A DNA stretch of 42,955 bases from Xanthomonas arboricola. Its GTDB lineage: Bacteria > Pseudomonadota > Gammaproteobacteria > Xanthomonadales > Xanthomonadaceae. Below the pieces are notes generated by a model. That model saw nothing but the letters and a program-made list of their open reading frames with translations, was not told the origin of the DNA and ran no database searches. The position numbers were made by a program, and so were the translations under genes. Positions within the stretch are counted from its first letter, which is position 1; each line of letters begins with the position of its first letter. The stretch is from assembly GCF_003353015.1 (NCBI RefSeq), contig NZ_QREM01000007.1, positions 542,605 through 585,559 of the forward strand, written 5' to 3'. This document shows, in pieces, positions 9,142 to 18,304 of the stretch.

Positions 9142-9183
9142 CTTCAACGTCCCACGTATTTCAACGACTCAAGGAGAACGACA

Positions 9184-9294
9184 ATGTGGTACTTCGCCTG
9201 GATCCTCGGCACCGGCCTGGCCGCACTGGCGGCCGTGCTCAACGGCATGTGGTTCGAAGCACGCGAGCTGGAGCGTGGCCAACCGCATCAGTAA
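9184..9294 (+). CDS. cydX: CydX, small subunit of cytochrome bd oxidase
   Basis: A 36-residue single-span membrane protein starting MWYFAWILGTGLAALAAVLN and carrying the conserved pattern MWYFAWxLG and the ELE-like stretch after the helix (FEARELERGQ). CydX stabilises the haem d centre of the CydAB complex. The start at 9184 is supported by AAGGAG seven nt upstream; longer versions of the frame starting at 9106 are artefacts. It is the third gene of cydABX, 93 bp after cydB, and is followed by tRNA-Pro. Confidence 0.92.
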   Translation: MWYFAWILGTGLAALAAVLNGMWFEARELERGQPHQ

Positions 9295-9354
9295 AAATAT
9301 TTACGATAGATGCTTGCCGATTCCGCATTCCCTATGTAACATACGCGGCTCCTT

Positions 9355-9431
<77 letters not shown>

Positions 9432-9436
9432 GTTTC

Positions 9437-9473
9437 AAAACACAAAACCGGCCTCGTGCCGGTTTTGTGTTTT
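9437..9473 (+). terminator. Intrinsic terminator after tRNA-Pro
   Basis: Two perfectly complementary 16-nt arms (9437-9452 and 9458-9473) enclose the loop CTCGT; the stem has a GC core (CCGGC/GCCGG) and ends in a T-rich run GTTTTGTGTTTT. It ends the tRNA transcript and possibly read-through from cydX. The symmetry would allow termination from either side. Confidence 0.9.
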
Positions 9474-9515
9474 CAGGCGCTGGCGCATGCAGGTGCGCAG
9501 TGCGGATGGTCTGTC

Positions 9516-10781
9516 ATGTTTGTTGTCATTGCCGCTGCCTCCCCGTCCGCCCGGTTGCGTGGTCGTGGCCTGGTGCTGGCTGCCATTTTGTTGTCTGCCT
9601 TCAACTTGCGTACCGCGGTGACGTCGTTGACGCCGCTGCTGGAACGCATTGCACACGAGTACGCATTCGGCGCGCCCACCATGGGCGCGCTCGGCATGTT
9701 GCCGACCGCGGCATTTGCACTGACCGGGGTCGCCACCCCGGCCTTGCTGCGCCGCTTCGGCCTGCTGCGCACGGCACTGCTGTCGATGGCATTGGCCACC
9801 CTCGGCCTGGTGTTGCGCCCGCTGTTGCCGCAGACCAGCGGACTGTTCATCGGATCGCTGGTGGCGCTGGCCGGCATGGGCATGGGCAACGTGGTGCTGC
9901 CGCCGCTGGTGAAGCGTTACTTCGGCGATCGCGTCGGCGGCGTCAGCACGCTCTACATCACCGTGCTGCAGGTGGGCACCCTGCTGCCGGCACTGCTGGC
10001 GGTACCGGTGGCCGATGCGCTTGGCTGGCGCAGCTCGATGGTGGTGTGGGTGTTGCCGGCGCTGCTGGCGCTGGTGGCCTGGGCCATGGTGCATACCAGC
10101 CACCGCCGTCTCCGCGCGACCGGACCGGCACCGGTCACGCCCACGCCCGAAGCCGAGGGCCGCGTGGCACGCACCGCCCTGGGCTGGAGCATGGCGGTGA
10201 CCTTCGGCATGACCTCGCTGGTCACCTATTCGATGTTCACCTGGTTGCCGACACTGCTGCGCGAAGCCGGCGCCTCGCCCGCGTTCGGCGGCACCATGCT
10301 GGCGTTGTTCGCCGCACTGGGCATGGTCGGTGCCTTGACCATGCCGGCGCTGGCAGTGCGCATGCGCAACCCGTTTCCGATCGTGCTGCTGTGCGCGGCC
10401 TGCCATCTGGTCGCGTTCGCCGGGCTGTGGTGGGCGCCGTTGGCCGCGCCGATCCTGTGGGTGACCCTGCTCGGCCTGGGGCCGAGCACGTTTCCGCTGG
10501 CCTTGGTGCTGGTCAACCAGCGCAGCCGCACCGCGGCCGGCTCGGCGGCCCTGTCCGGGTTCTCGCAAGGCATGGGCTATGCGATGAGCTGCCTGGGGCC
10601 GTTCCTGTTCGGCTGGCTGCACGCCCACCAGGGCGGCTGGACCTCGCCATTCGTGTTCCTGGTGCTCTGCATCCTGCTGCAGCTGGCGGCCGCCTGGGTG
10701 GCCTGCCGCCCGCAGCTGCTGGAAGACGTCTGGGTACCGGCGCCGCGCGGCGCCGGCGTGGTCAACGTACCGGCAGACTGA
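9516..10781 (+). CDS. CynX/NimT-like major facilitator transporter
   Basis: A 421-residue protein with about 12 membrane helices, in the CynX/NimT branch of the MFS (cyanate and 2-nitroimidazole transporters). Support is the family-type N-terminus LSAFNLRTAVTSLTPLL and motifs such as GMGMGNVVLPPLVKRYF (near residue 125) and LGLGPSTFPLALVLVNQRS (near 325). The substrate cannot be inferred; there is no cyanase neighbour. ATG 9516 is preferred because the longer frame begins inside the terminator hairpin. The 3' end overlaps the convergent hydrolase gene by 20 bp. Confidence 0.8.
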   Translation: MFVVIAAASPSARLRGRGLVLAAILLSAFNLRTAVTSLTPLLERIAHEYAFGAPTMGALGMLPTAAFALTGVATPALLRRFGLLRTALLSMALATLGLVLRPLLPQTSGLFIGSLVALAGMGMGNVVLPPLVKRYFGDRVGGVSTLYITVLQVGTLLPALLAVPVADALGWRSSMVVWVLPALLALVAWAMVHTSHRRLRATGPAPVTPTPEAEGRVARTALGWSMAVTFGMTSLVTYSMFTWLPTLLREAGASPAFGGTMLALFAALGMVGALTMPALAVRMRNPFPIVLLCAACHLVAFAGLWWAPLAAPILWVTLLGLGPSTFPLALVLVNQRSRTAAGSAALSGFSQGMGYAMSCLGPFLFGWLHAHQGGWTSPFVFLVLCILLQLAAAWVACRPQLLEDVWVPAPRGAGVVNVPAD

Positions 10782-12675
10782 TGTAGCTGGGCTGCTCCGG
10801 GCTCACGTAGACGCGCTGGGTGGCCTTTTGATAATCGCCGGGCCTGGCGAAGAAGATGTTGTCCACGTAGGTCTGCGGGTTGCGGTCGTACAGCGGAAAC
10901 AGGCTGGACTGCACCTGCACCATCACCCGGTGCCCCGGCTGGAAGGTGTGGTTGGCGGTCGGCAGGCCGAACTGGAACGCCAGCGGCTGATTGGACGCCA
11001 GCGGCTTGGGCGTGCTGAAACTCTCGCGATAGCGGCCGCGGAAGATCGCCAGCGACACCGGCAATTCGTAACCGCCCATCTTCGGACTGGACGCCATCTC
11101 GTCCGGATACACATCGATCAGTTTCACCACCCAGTCGCTGTCGCTGCCGCTGGTGGAGGCCTGCAGATGCACTTCCGGTGCGCCGGCGATCTGCAGGGGT
11201 TCGGTCAGCGGTTCGGTAACGAAGGTCAGCACGTCCGGACGGCCGTCGACGAAGCGCTGGTCCTGCACCAGCCAGGTGGTCCACATGCTGCGATCACCGA
11301 AGTCCACCGGGCGCGGCACGAACGGCACCGGCTTGGCCGGGTCGGCCACGTATTCCTCGAAGCCTGGCTGCCCCGCGGCCGGCCGCTGGAACGACAGCTT
11401 GCCGCCGGCCTGCAGGTACAGCGGCTTGCTGGTCGCGGCGCAGCCCTTGGCGCAGCTGCGCGGCCAGGCCTGCAGACGGTCCCAGTGGTTCTCTCCGGTG
11501 TTGTAGATGAACACCGGCGGCGTGCTCGCCTTGGGCGCGCCATCGACCAGGTATTGGTCGAAGAACGGGCGCAGCACGTCGTGACGGAACTGGCGCGCGG
11601 TATCGCCGTCGAAATTCAATGCGCCCAGCGCGCTGCCATCGTAGTTGACCTGGCTGTGCCGCCACGGGCCCATCACCAGGTAGTTGAGCGTATTGCCCTT
11701 GTCGCGCGGCTCCATCGCCGCGTAGCTATGAATCGCGCCCCACATGTCCTCCTGGTCCCACAGCCCCTGCAGCCACATGGTCGGCACCTTGAGCGGCGTG
11801 CGCGCCATCACCTTGTCCAGTGCCTGCTCCTGCCAGAACGTGTCGTAGGCGGCGTGTTCGGTGAGCTTGTGCCACCACGGCAGCTGCTCCAGGCCGGCGG
11901 CCTTGGCGAAGTCGCCCGCCGAGCCGGCGCGCAGCAGGTTGCTGTAGTCGTCATGGCCCTGGCGCGCGATGTCGATGCCCTCGCCGCGCTGGGTGAGCTG
12001 GCCGGTGAAGTAGTCGAAGTTGACCTGGCGGAATGCACCATAGTTGAACCAGTCGTCGCCCATCCAGCCGTCGATCATCGGGCTTTCCGGCACCGCGACC
12101 TTGAGCGCCGGATGCGGGTTGGTCAGCGCCATCACCACGGTGAAGCCTTCGTAGGACGAGCCGATCATGCCGACCTTGCCGTTGGACTCCTTCACGTTTT
12201 TCACCAGCCAGTCGATGGTGTCCCAGGCATCGGTGGCATGATCCACCTCGCTGGGATTGAGCGCACCGCGCAGCGGCCGGGTCATCACGTAATCGCCTTC
12301 CGAGCCGTACTTGCCGCGTACGTCCTGGATCACGCGGATGTAGCCGCCTTCCACGAACACGTCATCGCCCTGCGCGAGCAGGTCCTTCATATGCGGCGAG
12401 GCCATGCGCTCGGTGCGCCCGCTGGCGTTGTACGGGGTGCGCGTCAGCACCATCGGTGCGTTGCGTGCGCCCTTGGGCAGCACGATCACCGTATGCAGCT
12501 TGACCCCGTCGCGCATCGGGATCATCACCTCGCGCTTGATGTAGTCATTGGCGGCATCGCTGGCCACGAACGGCTTGCCGGTGATGTCCGGCGTCATCGG
12601 CGAGGTTTGTGCCAGCGCCCCGCCGCTGGCGGCGGCAATGGCGGTGGCGAGTAGGCAGGCGGCAAGACGGCGCAT
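10762..12675 (-). CDS. Secreted alpha-amino acid ester hydrolase (CocE/NonD family)
   Basis: A 637-residue protein with a signal peptide (RRLAACLLATAIAAASGGALAQ), so periplasmic or secreted. It closely resembles the structurally characterised X. citri alpha-amino acid ester hydrolase, which hydrolyses and transfers acyl groups from alpha-amino acid esters and amides, including beta-lactam side chains. The nucleophile motif is GSSYEG near residues 173-178; the triad Asp is in GLWDQEDMWG near 307 and the His in GPWRHSQ near 340. The C-terminal jelly-roll domain (VHLQASTSGSDSDWVVKL onward) is complete. It is sometimes annotated as glutaryl-7-ACA acylase, a name that misleads about specificity. 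The natural substrate is unknown. It is convergent with the MFS gene. Confidence 0.9.
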   Translation of the reverse strand: MRRLAACLLATAIAAASGGALAQTSPMTPDITGKPFVASDAANDYIKREVMIPMRDGVKLHTVIVLPKGARNAPMVLTRTPYNASGRTERMASPHMKDLLAQGDDVFVEGGYIRVIQDVRGKYGSEGDYVMTRPLRGALNPSEVDHATDAWDTIDWLVKNVKESNGKVGMIGSSYEGFTVVMALTNPHPALKVAVPESPMIDGWMGDDWFNYGAFRQVNFDYFTGQLTQRGEGIDIARQGHDDYSNLLRAGSAGDFAKAAGLEQLPWWHKLTEHAAYDTFWQEQALDKVMARTPLKVPTMWLQGLWDQEDMWGAIHSYAAMEPRDKGNTLNYLVMGPWRHSQVNYDGSALGALNFDGDTARQFRHDVLRPFFDQYLVDGAPKASTPPVFIYNTGENHWDRLQAWPRSCAKGCAATSKPLYLQAGGKLSFQRPAAGQPGFEEYVADPAKPVPFVPRPVDFGDRSMWTTWLVQDQRFVDGRPDVLTFVTEPLTEPLQIAGAPEVHLQASTSGSDSDWVVKLIDVYPDEMASSPKMGGYELPVSLAIFRGRYRESFSTPKPLASNQPLAFQFGLPTANHTFQPGHRVMVQVQSSLFPLYDRNPQTYVDNIFFARPGDYQKATQRVYVSPEQPSYISLPVR

Positions 12676-12796
12676 CGACGACTCCGGAACGTGCGGGGGG
12701 CAGTCCTCGACTGTAGGCAGGGCGCGGCCTGCCGGGGGAGTGTCAAAGGTCGTGGTTGGCGGGTGGCTGGCCAGCGTTTGGTTGCGCTGCAGCCGC

Positions 12797-14041
12797 TCAG
12801 TGCCGTACCTGGCCTTCGCCCCGCACCACGAAGCGCTCCACGGTCAGCGCTTCCAGGCCCATCGGGCCGTAGGAATGCAGGCGCGTGGTGGAGATGCCGA
12901 TCTCCGCACCCAGGCCGAGCTCGCCGCCGTCGGAGAAGCGCGAGGAGGCGTTGACCATCACCACCGCCGAGCGCAGCGATTGCACGAAGTGCTCGGCATT
13001 GGCGGCGTCGCGGGTGGCGATCACCTCGGTGTGGTCCGAACCGTATTGGCGGATATGCGCCAGCGCGGTGTCCAGATCCGGCACCACGCGGATGGCCAGG
13101 ATCAGGTCGAGGAATTCGGCGGCGTAATCCTCGTCGCTGGCTGCGCCAAGATCCGGCAACAGTGCGCGCGTTGCCGCATCGCCACGCAGCTCCACGTTAC
13201 GGTCGCGCAGGGCCTGCGCCGCCGCCGGCAGGAAGCGCGCGGCGATGTCGGCATGCACCAGCAAGGTCTCCAGCGCATTGCAGGCCGATGGCCGGCTGGC
13301 CTTGCCATCGACCAGCAAGCGCACGGCCAGATCCACGTCCGCCGACGCATCCACGAACAGATGGCACACGCCCTTGTAATGCTTGATCACCGGCACGCGC
13401 GCATGCTCGGCGACGAAGCGGATCAGCCCCTCGCCACCACGCGGAATCGCCAGATCGACGATATCGCTGAGTTGCAGCAGCTCCAGCATGGTCTCGCGGC
13501 GCAGATCCTCCACCAGGGTCAGCGCCGCTTCCGGCACGCCGGCCTCGCGCAGGGCACGCTGCAGGGCGCGCGCAATCGCGGTGTTGGAATGGATCGCTTC
13601 CGAGCCGCCCCGCAGGATCACGCCGTTGCCGGCCTTGATGCACAGTGCGGCCGCATCGGCAGTCACATTCGGGCGTGCTTCGTAGATCATCGCGATCACC
13701 CCCAGCGGCACGCGCACCTTCTGCACGACGATGCCATTGGGGCGAACATCCTCGCGCGTGACCTGCCCGACCGGATCGGGCAATTGCGCGACCTCGCGCA
13801 GCGCGGCGGCGATGCCGGCCAGGCGCCTGTCGTCCAGCGCCAGCCGGTCGAGCATGGCCGTGCCCACGCCCTTCCCGCGCGCCGCCTCCAGATCGCGCGC
13901 ATTGGCCGCCAGGATCACCACTGCATCCTGCTCCAGAGCAGCGGCCATTGCCTCCAGCAAGGCCTGCTTGGCAGACGCGGACAGTTGCGACAGCACTTGC
14001 GCCGCATCACGGCATTGCAGGGCGAGGGATTTGATGGTCAT
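12797..14041 (-). CDS. proA: Gamma-glutamyl phosphate reductase
   Basis: A 414-residue NADPH-dependent enzyme of the aldehyde dehydrogenase superfamily. It reduces glutamyl-5-phosphate to glutamate-5-semialdehyde in proline synthesis. Visible are [22 protein letters not shown] (about 119-140), [10 protein letters not shown], and the catalytic Cys in [13 protein letters not shown] (Cys 254). Length is normal for ProA. It follows proB on the same strand, separated by a 158-bp gap containing a large inverted repeat, so proB and proA may not be expressed equally. Confidence 0.96.
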   Translation of the reverse strand: MTIKSLALQCRDAAQVLSQLSASAKQALLEAMAAALEQDAVVILAANARDLEAARGKGVGTAMLDRLALDDRRLAGIAAALREVAQLPDPVGQVTREDVRPNGIVVQKVRVPLGVIAMIYEARPNVTADAAALCIKAGNGVILRGGSEAIHSNTAIARALQRALREAGVPEAALTLVEDLRRETMLELLQLSDIVDLAIPRGGEGLIRFVAEHARVPVIKHYKGVCHLFVDASADVDLAVRLLVDGKASRPSACNALETLLVHADIAARFLPAAAQALRDRNVELRGDAATRALLPDLGAASDEDYAAEFLDLILAIRVVPDLDTALAHIRQYGSDHTEVIATRDAANAEHFVQSLRSAVVMVNASSRFSDGGELGLGAEIGISTTRLHSYGPMGLEALTVERFVVRGEGQVRH

Positions 14042-14050
14042 TGGAGGGCC

Positions 14051-14198
14051 GGGATTGGGGAGTCGGGATTGGGGATTGGCAAAAGCGGCAATACCGTTTT
14101 ATCACCACAGGGAATCAGTCGTCGGGACACGGAAGCAACGTTAGGGAAACGCGGTGCACATGCGTTTGCAAATCCCCAATCCCGACTCCCCAATCCCC
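14051..14198. repeat. Inverted repeat pair between proB and proA
   Basis: A GC-rich arm at about 14053-14080 (built from GGGATTGGGGA and GTCGGGATTG words) is the near-exact reverse complement of 14168-14195 (28 nt, one mismatch), separated by roughly 87 nt. The arms belong to a family of AATCCC/GACTCCC dispersed repeats; a partial copy lies at 153-185. In the proBA transcript they could pair into a long stem that insulates the two cistrons or protects the mRNA. Confidence 0.75.
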
Positions 14199-14199
14199 G

Positions 14200-15354
14200 C
14201 TACAAAAGCACCAGATCATCGCGATGCACCACGTTCTCGCCATAGCTATACCCGAGCACGGGCTCGATCTCGCGCGAGTGGCGGCGCGCGATGCGGCGGA
14301 TATCCACGGCCGAGTACTGGCTGACGCCGCGTGCCAGGCAGCGCTCGCCGCTGTCGTCGCGCAGGCGGATCTCCACCATGTCGCCGCGCCGGAAGTCGCC
14401 CTGCGCACCGGCCACCCCGCCCGGCAGCAGCGAGGCGCCCTTGTCGGTCAGCGCGGCGGCGGCGCCGGCATCGATCAGGATCGCGCCCGCCTCCACCGGT
14501 GCGTGACGCAACCAGTACTTGCGGGCGGCGATGCGCGTGCGCGCGGCATGGATCCGCGTGCCGCGCAGGCGGTCCTGCGCCAGCGCGCGCACCACCTCGC
14601 CATTGCGGCCGTTGAACAGATAGGTGTCGATGCCGGCCGCGCCGGCCTTGGCAGCGGCCTCGAGCTTGGTGCGCATGCCGCCGGTGCCCACGCTGCTGCC
14701 ACTGCCGCCGGCCATCGCCAGCACCTCGGGGGTGAGTTCGGGCACCTCGTCGAGCGGCCGCGCCAGCGGATGGCTGCGCGGGTCGGCGCTGTACAACCCG
14801 TCGATATCGGTGGCGATGAACAAGGCATCGGCATCGACCAGGGCGGCGACGATCGCCGCCAGGTTGTCGTTGTCGCCCAGCTTGAGCTCGTCCACCGACA
14901 CGGTGTCGTTTTCGTTGACCACCGGCAACGCCCCCAGCCGCAACAACTCGCCCAGGGTGGCGCGTGCGTTGAGATAACGACGGCGGTTACGCAGGTCGTC
15001 GTGGGTGAGCAACACCTGCGCGACGGGGCGCTCGAAAAAGCGCTGCCACAGTGCGATCAACTGCGCCTGCCCCAGCGCGGCCAGCGCCTGGCGCGCGGCG
15101 ATCGGTGCGCCGGCCTCGGCGGCCCTGGGCAGGATCGCCCGGCCGGCCGCCACCGCACCGGACGAGACGATCACCAGCTCGCGCCCGGCGGCCAGATTGG
15201 CCGACACGAATTGCGCCAGGCCCAGTGCAAAACGCGGCGACAAGCCACCGCCATCGGCGGCCAGCAGGCTGCTGCCGACCTTGAGCACCGCACGCCGCCA
15301 CGGTGGCAGCGCTTGCTCGGTAAACGACACAGCAGTGGCGATGGGCGTGCTCAT
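14200..15354 (-). CDS. proB: Glutamate 5-kinase
   Basis: A 384-residue kinase that phosphorylates glutamate, the first committed and proline-inhibited step of proline synthesis. The amino acid kinase domain begins at RRAVLKVGSSLLAADGGG and includes the ELVIVSSGAVAAGRA and PVVNENDTVSVDELKLGDND motifs; residues about 285-375 form the C-terminal PUA domain (LIDAGAAAALTDKGASLLPGGV). I place the start at 15354 (MSTPIATAVSF); an in-frame ATG at 15387 would extend into the upstream yciI-like gene. It is the penultimate gene of the arginine/proline cluster. Confidence 0.95.
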   Translation of the reverse strand: MSTPIATAVSFTEQALPPWRRAVLKVGSSLLAADGGGLSPRFALGLAQFVSANLAAGRELVIVSSGAVAAGRAILPRAAEAGAPIAARQALAALGQAQLIALWQRFFERPVAQVLLTHDDLRNRRRYLNARATLGELLRLGALPVVNENDTVSVDELKLGDNDNLAAIVAALVDADALFIATDIDGLYSADPRSHPLARPLDEVPELTPEVLAMAGGSGSSVGTGGMRTKLEAAAKAGAAGIDTYLFNGRNGEVVRALAQDRLRGTRIHAARTRIAARKYWLRHAPVEAGAILIDAGAAAALTDKGASLLPGGVAGAQGDFRRGDMVEIRLRDDSGERCLARGVSQYSAVDIRRIARRHSREIEPVLGYSYGENVVHRDDLVLL

Positions 15355-15367
15355 GGCGACGATCTGC

Positions 15368-15628
15368 TCAGTGGGTGTTCCACTCATGGACGGTCAGCGT
15401 GGAGGCATCGCGCAGCACCAGCGGATCGCGTGCCACGATCTGCTGCGCCTGCTCCAGGCTGTCCACGTTGACCAGCACATAGGCGCCACCGCTGCCATCG
15501 CTGAAGCCGCCGGTCAGCTCCAGCTGCCCGGCCGCCCGCAGCGTGTCGAGAAATGCGCGATGCGGCTCCACCACGTCGGCCGGGAACTGCGGCTTGCGCA
15601 GCGCCAGCACCAGATAGCGCAGCGCCAT
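15368..15628 (-). CDS. YciI-family protein
   Basis: An 86-residue single-domain YCII protein (MALRYLVLALRKP ... HRAFLDTLRAAGQL ... GGFSDGSGGAYVLVNVDSLEQAQQIVARDPLV). The fold is a small alpha/beta ferredoxin-like barrel with a conserved His and Asp (H23, D68 region) proposed as an active-site pair in relatives. The reaction is unknown. Its ATG overlaps the stop of the cupin gene (TGATG), so the two are translationally coupled, and it precedes proB by 13 bp. Confidence 0.8.
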   Translation of the reverse strand: MALRYLVLALRKPQFPADVVEPHRAFLDTLRAAGQLELTGGFSDGSGGAYVLVNVDSLEQAQQIVARDPLVLRDASTLTVHEWNTH

Positions 15629-15981
15629 CAGCCTGCCTCCTTGTCGGGGGTTGCCGCGCTACGACCGAACGGCGTGGAAATCACCAGAAAACGCGCTTCG
15701 CTCCCGGACAGGTTGTGCATCTGGTGGGTGGAACCGGGCGGCACATGCAGGCCCTGCCCCGCGCGCAGCACATGCTGCTCGCCATCCAGCTGCAGCATCA
15801 CCTCGCCGGCCAGCACATAGAAGAAATGCCGTGCGCGGCTATGCCGATGGCGCAGTTCGGCAGCGCCCGGCGGCATGCGTTCTTCCAGCACGCTCAGGTT
15901 GGGATCGCGCAGCAGGTGCCAGCCATCGCTGGCCTCGCCCCACGGATAATGTTCTGCGCTGTCGGTACTGATCACGGCCAT
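15628..15981 (-). CDS. Small single-domain cupin protein
   Basis: A 117-residue protein consisting of one cupin barrel. The first cupin motif is visible as RHRHSRARHFFYVLAGEVML (about residues 45-64) and the second as LRAGQGLHVPPGSTHQM (about 73-89), with His residues suited to metal binding. No substrate can be assigned. The start at 15981 overlaps the argH stop as TGATG, and its stop overlaps the yciI-like start in the same way, so argH-cupin-yciI are tightly coupled. Confidence 0.8.
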   Translation of the reverse strand: MAVISTDSAEHYPWGEASDGWHLLRDPNLSVLEERMPPGAAELRHRHSRARHFFYVLAGEVMLQLDGEQHVLRAGQGLHVPPGSTHQMHNLSGSEARFLVISTPFGRSAATPDKEAG

Positions 15982-17276
15982 CAGAGCAGCGCCTCCCAGC
16001 GGGCACGCAGCACGTCCAGCTGCAGGTCCGCGGCGGCGCCTGGCGAGACGCGCGCGGCCAGGCTGCCTTCCGGCGTGCGGCCCTGCCCGGCGGTGTCGGC
16101 CGATTCCGCCGCGGCCTTGTAGGCCTCGCGGAACGGCACACCGGCAACGGCCGCTTCCACCGCCACATCGGTGGCGTACATGCCCGAATCGATCGCCGCA
16201 TGCAGCTTGTCCGGGCGCCATTCCAGGTTGGCCAGCAGGGCCGGCAGCAGTTCCAGCGCCGCCAGGCCGCGCCCGAAGCCATGCACGATCGCCCCCTTGC
16301 TGCTCTGCAGATCACGGTGATAGCCCGACGGCAGCGACAGCAGCTGTTCGATCTCGGTGCGCGCGGCGGCCACGCTGGCGTGGGTGGCGCGCATCAGCTC
16401 GATCACGTCGGGGTTGCGCTTGTTCGGCATGATCGAGCTGCCGGTGGTGTACTGCGCCGGCAGCGCGACGAAGGCGAACTCGCCGCTGGTGAACAACGAC
16501 AGGTCCCAGGCAATCCGGCGCAGGTCCAGCGTTGCGCTGCCGAGGGCCTCGAGCGCAGCCAGTTCGTACTTGCCACGCGAGAGCTGCGCATAGACCGGCG
16601 AGACCTGCAGGCGTGCAAAGCCCAGCTCGGCGGTGGTATGCGCACGGTCCAGCGGCAGGTTGACACCGTAACCGGCCGCGGTACCGAGCGGATTGCTGTC
16701 CACCAGGCGCAGGGTGTCGGTCGCACGCACCGCATTGTCGATAAAGGCCTCGGCCCAGCCCGCCCACCACATGCCGGCCGAAGACACCACCGCGCGCTGG
16801 ATATGCGTGTAGCCCGGCACCGGCAACGCGGCTTCTGCCTGCGCGCGATCCAGCGCCACCTTGGCGATCTCCGCGCCGAGCTCGGCCACGCGCTGCAGCT
16901 TGTCCTTCAACCACAGGCGGGTGGCGACCAGGATCTGGTCGTTACGGCTGCGCCCGGTGTGGATCTTGCGGCCGGCATCGCCCAGCCGCTCGGTCAGGCG
17001 CGCTTCGATCGCCGAATGGCAGTCCTCGTAGCGCTCGTCCAGCACGAACGCGCCACTGCGGAAATCGGCCGCCAGCAGGTCGAGCTGCTCGCTCAGCCCG
17101 CCCAGCTCCTGCAGCGACAGGATGCCGATGTGCTGCAGCCCCTGCGCATGCGCCTTGCTGGCAGCGATGTCGTACAGGAAGAACTCACGGTCCAGGATGA
17201 CGTCGTCGCCGGCCAGGAAGCTCTGGATCTTGGCGTCCACCGCCACGCCGGGTTTTTGCCACAACAGATTGGTCAT
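15981..17276 (-). CDS. argH: Argininosuccinate lyase
   Basis: A 431-residue enzyme of the fumarase/aspartase superfamily that splits argininosuccinate to arginine and fumarate, the last step of arginine synthesis. Motifs include [11 protein letters not shown] (104-114), YTHIQRA with catalytic His 158, and the signature [11 protein letters not shown] (279-289). The start [14 protein letters not shown] at 17276 is chosen because the longer frame runs back through the intergenic hairpin and argC. The N-terminal region is slightly shorter than in the 460-residue E. coli type, as is usual in xanthomonads. Confidence 0.95.
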   Translation of the reverse strand: MTNLLWQKPGVAVDAKIQSFLAGDDVILDREFFLYDIAASKAHAQGLQHIGILSLQELGGLSEQLDLLAADFRSGAFVLDERYEDCHSAIEARLTERLGDAGRKIHTGRSRNDQILVATRLWLKDKLQRVAELGAEIAKVALDRAQAEAALPVPGYTHIQRAVVSSAGMWWAGWAEAFIDNAVRATDTLRLVDSNPLGTAAGYGVNLPLDRAHTTAELGFARLQVSPVYAQLSRGKYELAALEALGSATLDLRRIAWDLSLFTSGEFAFVALPAQYTTGSSIMPNKRNPDVIELMRATHASVAAARTEIEQLLSLPSGYHRDLQSSKGAIVHGFGRGLAALELLPALLANLEWRPDKLHAAIDSGMYATDVAVEAAVAGVPFREAYKAAAESADTAGQGRTPEGSLAARVSPGAAADLQLDVLRARWEALL

Positions 17277-17311
17277 CGGAAAGCGTCTCGAGTAAGTCGT
17301 CCAGTTAAACC

Positions 17312-17331
17312 CCCGCACATGGAGGTGCGGG
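17312..17331 (-). other. Hairpin between argC and argH
   Basis: CCCGCAC at 17312-17318 pairs with GTGCGGG at 17325-17331 around a 6-nt loop. It lies just after the argC stop and 36 bp before the argH ATG, read leftward. No U-run follows directly, so it is more likely an RNA-processing or stability element than a full terminator. Confidence 0.5.
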
Positions 17332-17353
17332 CTCTTGCGAGGGACCTGCATCA

Positions 17354-18304
17354 TCAGCCAATCGCAGTCAATTCGTCCCAGCCCAATGCCAGGTTGAGAT
17401 TCTGCATCGCCTGCGTCGCCGCGCCCTTGAGCAGGTTGTCCAGCGTGGCCACCACCACCACCCGCTTGTTGCCCGGCGCCAGCGTCACGCCGCCGATCTG
17501 CACGCCATGCCGGCCGGCGATGCGGCTGACCCACGGCGCTTCATCGACGATCTCGATCAACGGCTCGTCGGCGTAACGCTGCGTGTAGCGCGCCTGGACC
17601 TGCTCGCGCGTCAGCGCTTGCTGCAGCCACAGGTTGACGGTCATGGTGATGCCACGGAAATGCGGCGCCACATGCGGCATGAACTCCACCGGCACGCCGA
17701 GCTGCGCAGAGACTTCGCGCTCGTGCATGTGGTTGGTCAGCGCATACGGCATCAGGTTATCGGCCAGCAACTCGGGGTTGTTCTTGTCCGACGGCGTGGT
17801 GCCCGCGCCGGAATACCCGGACACGCCGAAGCACTGCGGCGGGCCGGCCAGTTGGTCGAGCAACGGCGCGATCGTCAGCTGCATCGCGGTGGCATAGCAA
17901 CCCGGGTTGCTGATGCGCTTCTGCCCGGCGTAGTTGCCGCGCGTGAGCTCCGGCAACCCGTAATACCAGGCCGGATCGAAGCGGTAATCGGCCGACAGGT
18001 CGATCAACAGCGTCTGTGGCCTGGCCGCATCGATCGCCGCGACGAAGGGCTCGGCCTTGCCGTTGGGCAATGCCAGGATCACCACGTCGGCGGCCTTGGC
18101 GGCCACCGCCTCGGCATCCAGGCTCTCGTAGCGCAACTCGCCACGATAGGCAGCGTTGTGGTCGGCCACCGGCTGCCCGGCCAGTTCGCGCGAGGACACG
18201 AACACCAGCTGCAGATGCGGGTGTGCCACCACCAGCTTGATCAATTCCGATCCGGTATGCCCGCGGGCACCGACGATGCCGATGGTGGTTGCTTGAACAG
18301 TCAT
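17354..18304 (-). CDS. argC: N-acetyl-gamma-glutamyl-phosphate reductase
   Basis: A 316-residue NADPH-dependent reductase that converts N-acetylglutamyl phosphate to N-acetylglutamate semialdehyde. The Rossmann start is [19 protein letters not shown]; the catalytic Cys lies in [13 protein letters not shown] (about 137-149) and the conserved His region in [15 protein letters not shown]. The start at 18304 overlaps the stop of the upstream acetyltransferase as ATGA. The gene belongs to the short (type 2-like) ArgC group. Confidence 0.94.
   Translation of the reverse strand: MTVQATTIGIVGARGHTGSELIKLVVAHPHLQLVFVSSRELAGQPVADHNAAYRGELRYESLDAEAVAAKAADVVILALPNGKAEPFVAAIDAARPQTLLIDLSADYRFDPAWYYGLPELTRGNYAGQKRISNPGCYATAMQLTIAPLLDQLAGPPQCFGVSGYSGAGTTPSDKNNPELLADNLMPYALTNHMHEREVSAQLGVPVEFMPHVAPHFRGITMTVNLWLQQALTREQVQARYTQRYADEPLIEIVDEAPWVSRIAGRHGVQIGGVTLAPGNKRVVVVATLDNLLKGAATQAMQNLNLALGWDELTAIG

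Noticed and set aside
9456-9515. Upstream ATG for the CynX/NimT-like transporter
   Set aside because: It lies in the tRNA terminator hairpin; ATG 9516 gives a normal N-terminus.
14051-14198. CRISPR-like array from repeated AATCCC/GACTCCC words
   Set aside because: There are only two inverted arms and tandem words, no regular spacers and no cas genes.
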